From Monocercomonoides exilis (lineage: Eukaryota > Preaxostyla > Oxymonadida > Polymastigidae), in the NCBI GenBank assembly GCA_001643675.2, contig LSRY02000044.1, positions 753,501 through 817,500 on the forward strand: a stretch of DNA of 64,000 nt, read 5' to 3'. Below the pieces are notes generated by a model that saw only the letters and a program-made list of their open reading frames with translations, was not told where the DNA came from and did not search any database. Within the stretch, counting starts at the first letter, position 1. Each line of letters opens with the position of its first letter. The position numbers were made by a program, and so were the translations under genes. Positions 24,388-34,114 of the stretch are shown here, piece by piece.

Positions 24388-25109
24388 ATGGAATTTCAGT
24401 TCAAGGGAAAAAGGATAAAATGTGAAATGAGCGAAAATGGATATTTTTTGTTGAGGCAAAGCGGTTGCAGGGAATTAACGGAATTTGCTATTGGTTTGCG
24501 ACAAACTCTGTTTTATTCGAATCTTTTCATGAAAAATGAATTTGTTTATTATTATTTTTATCATATGATAGGATTTTGGAAGTTATTTGAGAAATGCCTG
24601 ACGCATTCTATTTGCTGGGAGAATTTGTTTTGGAGAAAGGAAGAAGGGAAAATGAAGAAGAAAAGAACAAGCAGCATTGATAATAATGGATACAAAAAAT
24701 GGAGAAGACACCATTGATGAGTGTTGATGCAAAGAATGGAAGAAGATGTTATTGAAACAATTCTTTCGAACATTTCTGGATCATCGTTCATCATCAACAT
24801 TTTGGAAGAGGAAATGGATTTACGTTCACTCATTAACATATTCAAAGGTGCGACAAAGGCATGATTGAAAGGAAAAGGATTTCTTCTTCTTCCAGAATAC
24901 CTCAAATATCATCGTCATCCTCCATACACAACCTTCTTCATCATCATATGCTGTATCAGAAAAGCATCAAAGGGAATGCTTATCAGGTTAATCGACTAAA
25001 ATTCAACTCATTTCTTTTGTGATTGAACTGATGAGAAAAGAAAGAGGAAATAGAAAGAAACAACATTTTTCATCATGTTGCTTCTCATTGGCAGCTGCAC
25101 ATCAATTCC
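24388..25109 (+). CDS. Possible exons of an unresolved gene
   Basis: Coding-like pieces that I could not join with confidence. One starts MEFQFKGKRIKCEMSENGYF (24388) and runs through LRQSGCRELTEFAIGLRQTL. A second at 24728-24855 reads MQRMEEDVIETILSNISGSS and continues into EEEMDLRSLINIFK. A third near 24896-24986 reads NTSNIIVILHTQPSSSSYAV then SEKHQRECLS. The order and spacing of 'ENGYFLLRQ', 'MDLRSLINIFK' and 'NIIVILH' recall the PCNA-like domain of the checkpoint clamp subunit Rad9, but this is a weak impression. They may continue into the poly-Ser ORF that follows. Exon boundaries are unproven. Confidence 0.25.
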
Positions 25110-25296
25110 TTAAGGTCACTGCCATTTGCGATTGCTTTCTTCTTTTATCTGCTCTGCTCTCCTTATTTTACTCTTCCTTCTTCTTCTTCTTCTTCATCCA
25201 GCCCCTTCCTTTACTCCTTCCTCTTCTCCTCCTGTCTCCATCCGTTTTATTCCTCGATCTGCTGCGTCTTCCTCCTCCTCGTCTGCATTCACAGGA

Positions 25297-26142
25297 ATGG
25301 AAGGGGCAGAGAGCCAGCTGGAAGAACAGGCAGATTTGGACTCGACTTTTCTGATCCCGCCGAGAGAGAAGCGGAGCAGCGAGACAAGAATTGTTGCTAT
25401 TTCTCCCCTGACATCATCATCAACACTATCATCATCATCATCATCATCATCTTCTTCTTCTTCTTCTTCTTCTTCTTCTTCTTCTTCTTCTTCTTCTTCT
25501 TCTTCTTCTTCTTCTTCTTCTTCTTCTTCTTCTTCTTCTTCTTCTTCTTCTTCTTCTATTTCAGCCTCTTCCATTGCAAAGAAGCTGAGCGCTGTGCTGT
25601 TTTCCACCGCTTCTTCACAGTCATCCACATTCAGCGTGAGCAATCTGCCTTCTTCGTCTGATGCTTCGTCTGTTGTTGTGCCGCAGCTGATGAGTCAGTC
25701 TTATTCTTCTGGTGTGAGTGACACACAGGAGACGAGTGGGCTGGCAGAGGACGAAGGAATGAAGGCATTTCACGAGATGCTTTTGGAGAGGCAGGCTGAG
25801 GCAGGGAAGAAGAAGGAGGAGAAAGAGAAAGAGAAAGAGAAGAAGGAAGAGAAGGAGAAAGAGAAGGAAGAGAACAAAGAAGAAGATAAAGCAACAGAAG
25901 GGAATGAAGCAAATATTAATCAGAACAGTTCTGTTTCATCTTTATCTGATTTGAAGACGAATACAACTGAAAAGAAGGCCAGTGCTTCAAACAGACAGCC
26001 ATATGCCAATATCTTCCAGGAAATTAAGATTCTGTCTGCTGTTTACAACACACAAGTGCCTGAAATACCAGAAATGCCTTCTTCATTTGCTGTTGTGGAA
26101 GATGAAGAGAAGATGAAAGAGAAGGAGAAAATGAAAATTTGA
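25297..26142 (+). CDS. Poly-Ser / Lys-Glu-rich protein
   Basis: Function not recognised. ORF of 281 residues from the ATG at 25297, just after an acceptor-like TTCACAG; it may instead be the 3' exon of a longer gene. The frame stays open back to an ATG at 25126, but that stretch is pyrimidine-rich and looks like an intron. It reads MEGAESQLEEQADLDSTF, then LIPPREKRSSETRIVAI, an almost pure run of about 50 Ser, a mixed Ser/Ala region, LAEDEGMKAFHEMLLERQ, a Lys/Glu helix, and a conserved-looking PYANIFQEIKILSAVYNTQ before the stop. The last segment may be a short functional motif. Confidence 0.55.
   Translation: MEGAESQLEEQADLDSTFLIPPREKRSSETRIVAISPLTSSSTLSSSSSSSSSSSSSSSSSSSSSSSSSSSSSSSSSSSSSSSSSSSISASSIAKKLSAVLFSTASSQSSTFSVSNLPSSSDASSVVVPQLMSQSYSSGVSDTQETSGLAEDEGMKAFHEMLLERQAEAGKKKEEKEKEKEKKEEKEKEKEENKEEDKATEGNEANINQNSSVSSLSDLKTNTTEKKASASNRQPYANIFQEIKILSAVYNTQVPEIPEMPSSFAVVEDEEKMKEKEKMKI
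25417..25557 (+). repeat. Serine-coding (TCA)n(TCT)n repeat
   Basis: Triplet repeat, first TCA then TCT/TTC units, encoding an almost unbroken poly-Ser run. The pure TCT part is likely to vary in length between alleles. Confidence 0.95.
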
Positions 26143-26532
26143 AAGCACAATGTTTAAGAGATGTGTAAATATTGAATTTATTTTGAAAATTGTTCCGAAG
26201 AAACAATTATAATTGCAAAGGAAAAAAAGTTTAAGCTCTCTATTTTCGGAATACAAGTCATTTTTCATTACATAAATTCAAAAGCCAATGAACTATCATT
26301 TTTTTCAGATATTTAAAAGTTATAGATTATTGATTTCATAGAACTCATCAATATTTGTATTTATGAATAAAAGAAGTTGCTTAATTAAAAAAATTATAAA
26401 TTTGTAAATATATTCAAGTTTTTTGCTTTATCAGTTTTTCTCCAAAATTTTTCAGCCCATACTTAGTTATTTTTTAAGTTGCATTTATTTATTTTTTTGA
26501 TATTGCAAAAAGAGGGCAGCAAATTTTTTTTG
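26143..26532. other. Intergenic spacer
   Basis: AT-rich 390-base spacer between two same-strand genes. No recognised element. Confidence 0.5.
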
Positions 26533-29500
26533 ATGGAGCTACCATATGTGCTATCTTATGGAAGAGAGCCAAGTATGAGCATTGTTTAATTTTTGGAAAG
26601 TAGATGTTATTTGTTTGCGTATTATCATAATAATTAGTGCATACAAATGTTATTTCATTTGAAAAGCCTATGAACGAATATGACGACGAAAAAGAAATGC
26701 TTTATATGATAGAGAAAAGGAAAAAGAAGAAAATTATAGATTCGCCTTTGAAAGCGCTTCATAATGATGTTAATTTAGAAAGAGCGAAGAATTTTCGCGA
26801 AATTTTTCTTGATAATACTTCGAAAAGGCAAGTTAAAAGAATTAAAGACCCAAGTTTTTCATTGGAAGAAGAAGAAATTGATGCATCAGAAACAAATTAT
26901 CATTTTGAGGATTTTTCTCAGTATTCCAACCTTCTTTCGCTAACAATGGAATGTTGTAATCTCACGAAGATTAGTATTTTTGATGAAAATAAAGAGGATG
27001 ATATAAGTCCATCAACGTTGGAAGGTTGTTTGAGCGATTGTTCTCCAAAGCGCGTTATTTCAAATAATCAATTTGCTTCTCTGAGAATTGTCCAATTGCA
27101 GCATAATCATCTTAAATTCGATGCTCTTTGGAATCTATCTTATTTGCCTCTTGTTGAGGTTATTGATTTGTCTTCTAATAATTTAGGATCTTTTTCATTC
27201 GAAGAAATTTCTTTCCTTCAAGCACGAATGAAGAACAGCTTTAAGAGACATTCAATGCATGGCAAATCGCTGAATTTTTATGAAGAATCTACGAGAAATA
27301 TGTTAGTTAATTCTTGTGGTACGTGCTCTGGAAATGTCAACTTTCCGTCATTGCACACATTAATACTCAACCAAAACAAACTTAATGAGTCTGTGTTTTG
27401 CTCAACATTGAGGCCAATGCTCCGTTTGATGAAAAAACTATCGCGCCTTTCGCTTTCTGGCAACAAGCTGCACACTTTGCCTCCGTTCATACCGCCTCCA
27501 AGTGGATTTGGATATAAGAACACAATTTTGGCAGAATCTGGAAAAGTTACAAATGAAAGTGAAATTTTAGAAAAGAAGGAAGGAAGCAATGAAGCAATAC
27601 AAGCAAAAGAAATAGATGATGGAGAAAATGAGAGGTTTCAAGATATCAAGACGGATAAAGAAATAAAGAAAGGAGCTGATGCAATAAGGGAACAGGATAG
27701 CGTTGATTCGAGTGAATTGTGTGATTCAGACATGAAAGGCGAGGAAAGTCTATTTGACTTTTTGGACGAAGAACGCGATGTCAGCTTGGATGCCTCGCAT
27801 TCTCTCTCCTCGCTGCTGTATTTGTCTCTCTCGCACAATCCTCTGCCTGCTGCGTCGCTCTTCCGAATTGCCAGCTCTGTTCTTCCGCTGCCGTCGCTTC
27901 GGTGCCTCGTCTTGTGCGGCACAGAAGCCGGCGCAGCAGCAGCAGACAATGCGATTCTGAGGCAGCTGGTTGTGGAAAGTGTGCCGAGTGTGTTTGACGA
28001 CGAGCGGAGAGAAAGAGCGCGGCGTGTGGGCGCTCTGAAGGCAGAGATAGCGAAAAGCAAGAGAGAAGAAAGGGGAGATTTGCTAAAGAACAGCAGGGAG
28101 AACGCTGATAGGACAGATGGATCGGATCATTCGGTACATTCGTTGGAGTTTGAGCCGACATTGTCAGATGTATTTCTTCATCCTCAGACAATCAACAGAA
28201 ACTCAACTACTTACACACTCGCCACATCTGTCACTGCAAGCGAGTTTTCGATCGATTGCAAGCCAACCACACCTTCAAAAAACAATTTATCAGCTGAAAG
28301 TATGTGCAGGGCTTGGGAAAGAGTTGAAAGGGGGAAATATTTTTTTGAAATATTTTGAGAGAGAATATGTGAATAGTTAGATAATTTCTTTTTTTATTAT
28401 TATTATTTCTAACAATATATACTAATTTTTATTCATTTGATAACACCACAAAGACAACTCAACACAAGACACGCACACGTCTGCTGCGCTGAAGTTCTAT
28501 CCATCCATCGACACTCTCTTTGGCCTTTCCGAGCCGCACCCCAAAATCGTCATTCAACACTCTCCGCTTTGTGGTGTCATGGCATCAGATAAAGTTTTGG
28601 CGCCGGCTGCTTCGCCAATTCGGATACCGACTCCGTCTTCGCCGCCAGCCACGCGCCAGCTGACGTCTTCGCTCACATCACGCACAGCACAAACAACACA
28701 CACAAATCAGACAAATCAGACACCGTCTTCGTTTCTCTCCTCTTTGATCCCTGCTTCTGCCTCTTCTTCATCTTCTTCCTCTCCTTCAAATGCATTTTCT
28801 TCAAACATTTCACAGACAAGAATTCCTTCAGTGATGGCACAACGACAGCGCGACAGACAGCAAATAACTGGAAGCTCAATGAAGCGTTTTTCCAAATCGA
28901 CAACAGACGGGAAACTTCGGATAGACAAAATGGAAACTATTTTGCCTTCAAAAGATAGGTTTTTATATTTTCTTAATGGAACTTGTTATTCATTTAAATG
29001 TTAATATTTTAACTTCTAATACTTTATATTCTTAAATTTTTATTCATTCAGAATGGCAATCATTGCACCTGAGCGTGAGTCTGTCCGCCTTCACGACATC
29101 CGCCAAAAACGGAAGAAACTGTCAACAGAAGCACTTGTCGACTTATTGTTCACTTCTTCTTCAACCGACATGAATGAGCCATCTTCTATGTCATCATCTT
29201 CTTCTTCTTCAACACTTCCTTCTTCTTCTTCTTCTTCCACTTCAGGCTCAGCACTTTCATTCAAACCACCTCGGAGAACACTTCCTCAGCAGCCTGTCAA
29301 ATCCACCATCTTCAAAGCAACAGAATCCATGTACGACCTAACGGCGCCTGCCGAAAGTGAGTTTATTCTTCCATTTTTCACCAACAGCTCAACCGCCTCT
29401 TCTGCTTCTTCTTCTGTTGCTTCATTGGGCAGAGCTGGTTTGGTGTCTTACTCAGCAAAAAAGACAATCAACGCCAAGTTCGATGAAAGAGAGGAAGCAT

Positions 29501-31254
29501 CTGAAGATGCACAGAAATACAGCGGAACTCTTCCTCCACTACAAAGTGGAATGCGAAATGAGAGCAGAAATTCGCTTAATGAGCACAGCAATAACACTGC
29601 GCAGAAGGAGAAGAGTGGAAGTGGAGGAAAAGAAAAAGAGGAAGAGGATGATGATGAAGATGCAGGAGACAAACTGATTGACAAGCTGTTAGATGGAATT
29701 GAGAGAGAAAAGGTGAAGCAGAAGAAAGAGAAAGAGCGAAAAGAAAGGGAACTTGAGAAGAAGCTGGCGATGGAGCAAGAAGAGCGAGCGAAGGAGAAGG
29801 AAAAGCAGATGCAAGCAGCTCAGCTGAGTGGAACTTTGTCTGAAAAGGAGATGCAAACACACTCGTCGACAAGAGCAGCACAGGCACATCTGCCGCCGCT
29901 GGAACACAATCAGAGCGAGTCGACGATTCGCATTCAGACAGCAAATAAAGAGGGAGTAAATGGGAATGGCAAGAAGGAAGATAAAAGTGTGGAAGGAGTG
30001 AGTAGTGTTGGAGGAGGAGGAGGAGGAGATGCAGGTGAAGGATCAGAAGAAGGAAAAGAAAACGTGAAGAAGAGTTGGGGAGATGTGGTTGGAGACAATA
30101 TTAAAAAGGCTATTGAGAAAGGAAAAGAGAAGAAACAGAAGGAAAGAGAAAAAAAGCAGAAAGCTGAGTATGAAAAGCAGATGAAGAGAGCAAAAGAAAG
30201 AGAAGAGAAGTTCAGAAGACACAGGAAGGGAAAATACAACAAGACATTTGATGGCACTGAAGATGATGAGCAACAAGAGGGAGAGCAAAGGAAAGCATCG
30301 AGTGTGATTGGAGGGAGTCGATTGTCTGACTTTTTGGCGGAACGGGCAGGAATTCAGATGAAGATGCAGAAGAGGAAGGAAAAAGAGGCTTTGATGAAAC
30401 GGAATGAAGAGGAGATTCTGAAGGAAAAAGAAAAGATCAGAAAAAGAAAAGAAAAAGAGGAAAGAAAAAGAAAGAAAATGGAAGAGAAAAAGAGAAGAGA
30501 AGATGACAGAACATTTTTAACAGGAACAAGCGAAGAAGAAAGATTGGCAGCTGAAGAAGAAGATGATGAAGAAGAGGAAGAGGAGGAAGAAGAAGAAGAG
30601 GAAGAGAAAGAAATGAACAAGGGAACATATGGAGAATTTGATGATAACGAAGACAAAGGAAAGCTTCATTCATCAGGCACATCATCATTCTCTCCATCAG
30701 ACACAGGAAAAGACGATATTCAGCCGATTTCTTTGCCTCTTTCGTATCGTCAGGCGATTGTTGCATTGAGATTTATTTTGGAGCATCCGATTCAGACACA
30801 ACCGCCTCCTCCGCTGCCTCGTTTCAACTTTGGGTCATCTTCTTTGTACGACCATCTACAGAACTCGAAGGTGGATGAAGCGAAAATGAAGGAGGTTTTG
30901 TTCATTCGGAATGTGATAATACGAAAGGAGGAAGAGAGCGAGAGAGAACGAAAGCAAATGGAACAGGAAGAGAACGAACGAATGCTAAAGGAGCAGAAGG
31001 AGAGGAAGCGGATAAGAGAGCAGCGGAGGCGCGAGAGAGAGAAGAGAAGGGCGGAAGAAAGGAAGCAGATTGAAGAGGCAGCAAGAGAAAGGAGAAAGTT
31101 GGAATCACTTGAAAGCGGATTTGATGTGACTGGGTCGAGCGAAGGAGTGGAGCACAACGTAGCAAAGATGGATGCAGTGTTGGAGAAGATTGAAGGAGAA
31201 GCTGCCAAGCTGATTGATGATTATTCAGATATATTGAATGCACGCGAGGAATAG
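26533..31254 (+). CDS. LRR and coiled-coil protein, XRRA1-like
   Basis: Four exons, join(26533..26572,26638..28299,28454..28958,29052..31254), give about 1,469 residues starting MELPYVLSYGREPMHTNV. All three joins keep phase, and the third exon carries clear coding sequence (LKFYPSIDTLFGLSEPHPKI). LRR units include LRIVQLQHNHLKFDAL, VEVIDLSSNNLGSF, LHTLILNQNKLNES, LSRLSLSGNKLHTLPPF and LLYLSLSHNPLP. A long Glu/Lys/Arg coiled coil follows, then ALRFILEHPIQTQPPPPLPR, another helix, and the end SDILNAREE. The split LRR block, the acidic insertion before the last LRR and the late 'lLxHPl' segment resemble XRRA1 (X-ray radiation resistance associated 1), a poorly characterised LRR family. A generic axonemal LRR protein is the alternative. 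Confidence 0.72.
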
Positions 31255-31615
31255 TTGAAGTGTTTAAATGATGTCTTGTTAATTATTTACAAAGCATTTT
31301 AAAAAATATATGTTTGTTTTTGAAAATTCAGTTAATTCATATTTTTTTAGTTGAGTCAATTTCACTTTTTATAGTTTTTCTAAAAACTCAAAATAATTTT
31401 GCAATGTTTTATTTTAAAAAATTCAGAATAAAATTAAAATCAAATGGCTGAACCTTTTTGAAATCCGTCTTTAATTGGAGATTTTATATATATTATAAAA
31501 ATAAAAAATAGCCAAAATTTCAAAAAAAGTTTTATGTTCGCAAATTTTAAAAAAACAATCAAAATTTTCGAAAGCATATTCTCCAATTGTTAAACAAATG
31601 AATTTTTTTTTTTTT

Positions 31616-31649
<34 letters not shown>

Positions 31650-31675
31650 GAGACTCAATTTTCACAATTGATAAA

Positions 31676-32208
31676 TGGGTGATAAATAAAGACATTATAT
31701 TTTTCAATTCAAAACTTTAGGATAAAAAAAATACACCTTGAATATCAACAAAAGAACACTGAAAAGTTAAAGGCCTAAAAAAGTTGGGGGAAAAAATACG
31801 GACTTTCATGCGTGTTTTTCACAAAGCACAAAAAATTTCTTCACTGATAACTTCATTAACCTTTTTCTCATTATTCAATAAACCGGATTTTCATATCTTT
31901 AAATGGGCATCCTTGATAAAAAATCATCAAGTTTTGTGATCTCACATTAATGAAAAATTACGAACACATTTTTTATGTATTTTTTGATCACAAAAAGTAC
32001 ATCCACTGTTCAAAGGATTTCAAAAAAATTTAACTTGAAGATGCTTTTTTTCCTCCATATCTTCGTCTTCATTAAAAACAAAAACATTCGTTTTTGAAAC
32101 ATTTGTAATGTATTTTGCATTTAAATGCAAAATCACTTTCCAATGACAAATGACCTTTGAAAAATTAATTCATTGAATAAAAGATTTGATTTCAATAATA
32201 ATCACCTA
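31676..32208. mobile_element. Possible degraded inverted-repeat element
   Basis: The left end TGGGTGATAAATAAAGA and the reversed right end TAGGTGATTATTATTGAAAT share the terminal TxGGTGAT and a GA-rich stretch with the two clearer elements at 32577 and 33075. The ends are only loosely similar. A 22-bp perfect palindrome lies inside. Confidence 0.25.
32112..32133. repeat. 22-bp perfect palindrome
   Basis: ATTTTGCATTT followed directly by its exact reverse complement. It could form a cruciform or be a dyad protein site. Confidence 0.85.
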
Positions 32209-32576
32209 AATATACAAATTGTAATCTGTGAATGAAGATTATTTTTTGAATTCTTCTGTTGCTTGACAATTGGAAAAAATCATTTGTCTGACACAAAAAA
32301 AAAAAAAAAAAAAAAGAAAGAAAGAAAGAAAGAAATAAAATAAAAAAATCGATAAAGAAAACTTTGAAAGACTTTTTAAAGCACTTTGAAAAAGAAATGT
32401 TGACAGTATTTGAAATCTCTGTTTTTTTTCCTTTTTGTTGGTAACCGACACTGATGGCCAATGACAAATTGAGACAAAAAATTCCTCTTCTGACATTTCC
32501 AGTCCATAAATAATAATTGTTTGGAGCTTGAACATTTTTATTAAAAATTTGATTTTTTCAAAATAATTTGAACAGT

Positions 32577-32818
32577 TGGTTAATTCTTTTTGAAAAGTCG
32601 CCAATGTTTTATTTTCAAATAAATAAAAAATTTCATATTTTGCTCATATTTATGTTAATATACACCAAACTTCACAGATAAGGAATCTATTTCTGGAGAA
32701 TGCGATTTCAAGCATCCTAAAGAAGATTTGTGAGCGGAAACATAAATGTGAGCAAAATGTGAAATTTCTGATTTATTTGAAAATTTAACATTTGCAACTT
32801 TTCATAAAGAATCACCCA
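32577..32818. mobile_element. MITE-like element with 80-bp terminal inverted repeats
   Basis: The 80 bases at 32577-32656 match the reverse complement of 32739-32818 at 69 of 80 positions without gaps, around an 82-base centre. The outer end reads TGGGTGATTC on the right and TGGTTAATTC on the left, like the neighbouring element at 33075. No coding capacity, so a non-autonomous foldback element is inferred. Flanks are GT on both sides rather than TA, so the target duplication is unclear. Confidence 0.65.
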
Positions 32819-33042
32819 GTTTTATATTGATTTATTGATTATATTAATACATAATCAAAAATTGTTGAACCGTGAATATTTCAACAATTGACAAATCATC
32901 AAAATCTTGTCAGTCATTATTTCATTGTTTCAATTTTTTCTTTTCATGTCGCAGAGGTCTTATTCAAAAAGATGAATTGAATGAAAGGATCGAATAAGTG
33001 TTTATCCATTCAATAATTAAAAGCTTCGAAGAATAAAGTCTA

Positions 33043-33045
<3 letters not shown>

Positions 33046-33074
<29 letters not shown>
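33046..33074. repeat. (TA)n microsatellite
   Basis: About 14 TA units directly abutting the left end of the inverted-repeat element at 33075. It may be the insertion target. Confidence 0.95.
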
Positions 33075-33077
<3 letters not shown>

Positions 33078-33329
33078 GTGATTATTTTTGAAATCATAAA
33101 CTTTTTCGGGGTGTTAATTTTCAAAGATAGTTAGTTTTTTGAATGAAATTTTTATTTAAAAGAGAAAAAGCATGACAATTGCTTTTTAAAACAAATGGTT
33201 TTTCCGAATCAAAGATTAAAAGGCATTCAATAAGTTTTTTCACTTTTCAATTTTTTTATTGATACTCAAGAAGTGTTTTGCACCGAATTTTTTGTATGAA
33301 AAAAATATGATTTCAAAAATAATCACCCA
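33075..33329. mobile_element. MITE-like element, 24-bp perfect TIRs, TA target
   Basis: A perfect 24-base terminal inverted repeat (TGGGTGATTATTTTTGAAAT at the start) bounds 255 bp at 33075-33098 and 33306-33329. Both sides are flanked by TA (33073-33074 and 33330-33331), the target duplication of Tc1/mariner-type elements. The interior is AT-rich and non-coding. A non-autonomous MITE is inferred; no transposase is in the window. Confidence 0.75.
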
Positions 33330-33539
33330 TATCCAGAGAAGTTTTTGTTAAAATCAAAAAATTTTGAAGTCAAAAAAATTTTCAATTGTTTCATTCAAAC
33401 AAAATTCTATTGTGTTATTTTTAAAAACTGAATAATTTTATTGCGCAGATTCAAAAAAAGTCAAAGAAATAAAAAATCGAGTTCGATAAATTAAAAATAT
33501 TGACTGACAAAGTGTTGATTTTTTTCTGAAAGCTTATTT

Positions 33540-33565
33540 GAACAACAACAACAACAACAACAACA

Positions 33566-33591
<26 letters not shown>
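33540..33591. repeat. (CAA)n(CA)n microsatellite
   Basis: About nine CAA units running into about a dozen CA units, then poly-A. Confidence 0.95.
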
Positions 33592-33596
<5 letters not shown>

Positions 33597-34114
33597 AAAA
33601 AAAAAAAAATCAATCTCAAGAAACATTACTTCATACTGGATAATAATTCCTTCAAATCAATCCCATTTTTCTTTTATTTTTTTCCACAAAGACATTCAAC
33701 ATTCTTTGAAAAGACTATGTTAAAATCTTTAAAAAAATAAACTGAGGATTCATGAGTATTCAATATTTTTTTTAATGATTTTTTCCATTTTGTCAAAGAA
33801 AATACTTATGAAAATGTTAAAAATAATTGACAAGTATCTAATGCTAATCAATTATTTCAATTTAAAAACCGTGAAAAACACAAACATGTTACAAAGCTAT
33901 ATCATTTCTCATTAAAAGAGAAAAAAAAATTGAAAATACATACAGAAAACCTAAAAGAGACTTAAAAATCAACAAATAACTGTGACTTATATGTAAAAAA
34001 TTCAATCATTTCCCTTTATTATTTGCAAAATACAGGAATGCTAATGAAAAGGATTTGTTTCTGTTAAAGTTAGCATTCACTTTTGGTAAAATAATCTCAC
34101 TGCATTTATCGCAT

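Larger units (their letters stand above)
31255..34114. other. AT-rich intergenic region with inverted-repeat elements
   Basis: About 2.9 kb without a supported gene, between the 3' ends of two converging genes. It holds poly-T near 31604-31650, an A/GAAA tract at 32287-32335, TA and CAA/CA microsatellites, and MITE-like elements described separately. Confidence 0.7.

Noticed and set aside
25194-25643. Acidic poly-Glu ORF on the - strand
   Set aside because: Exact antisense of the poly-Ser repeat; no independent protein features.
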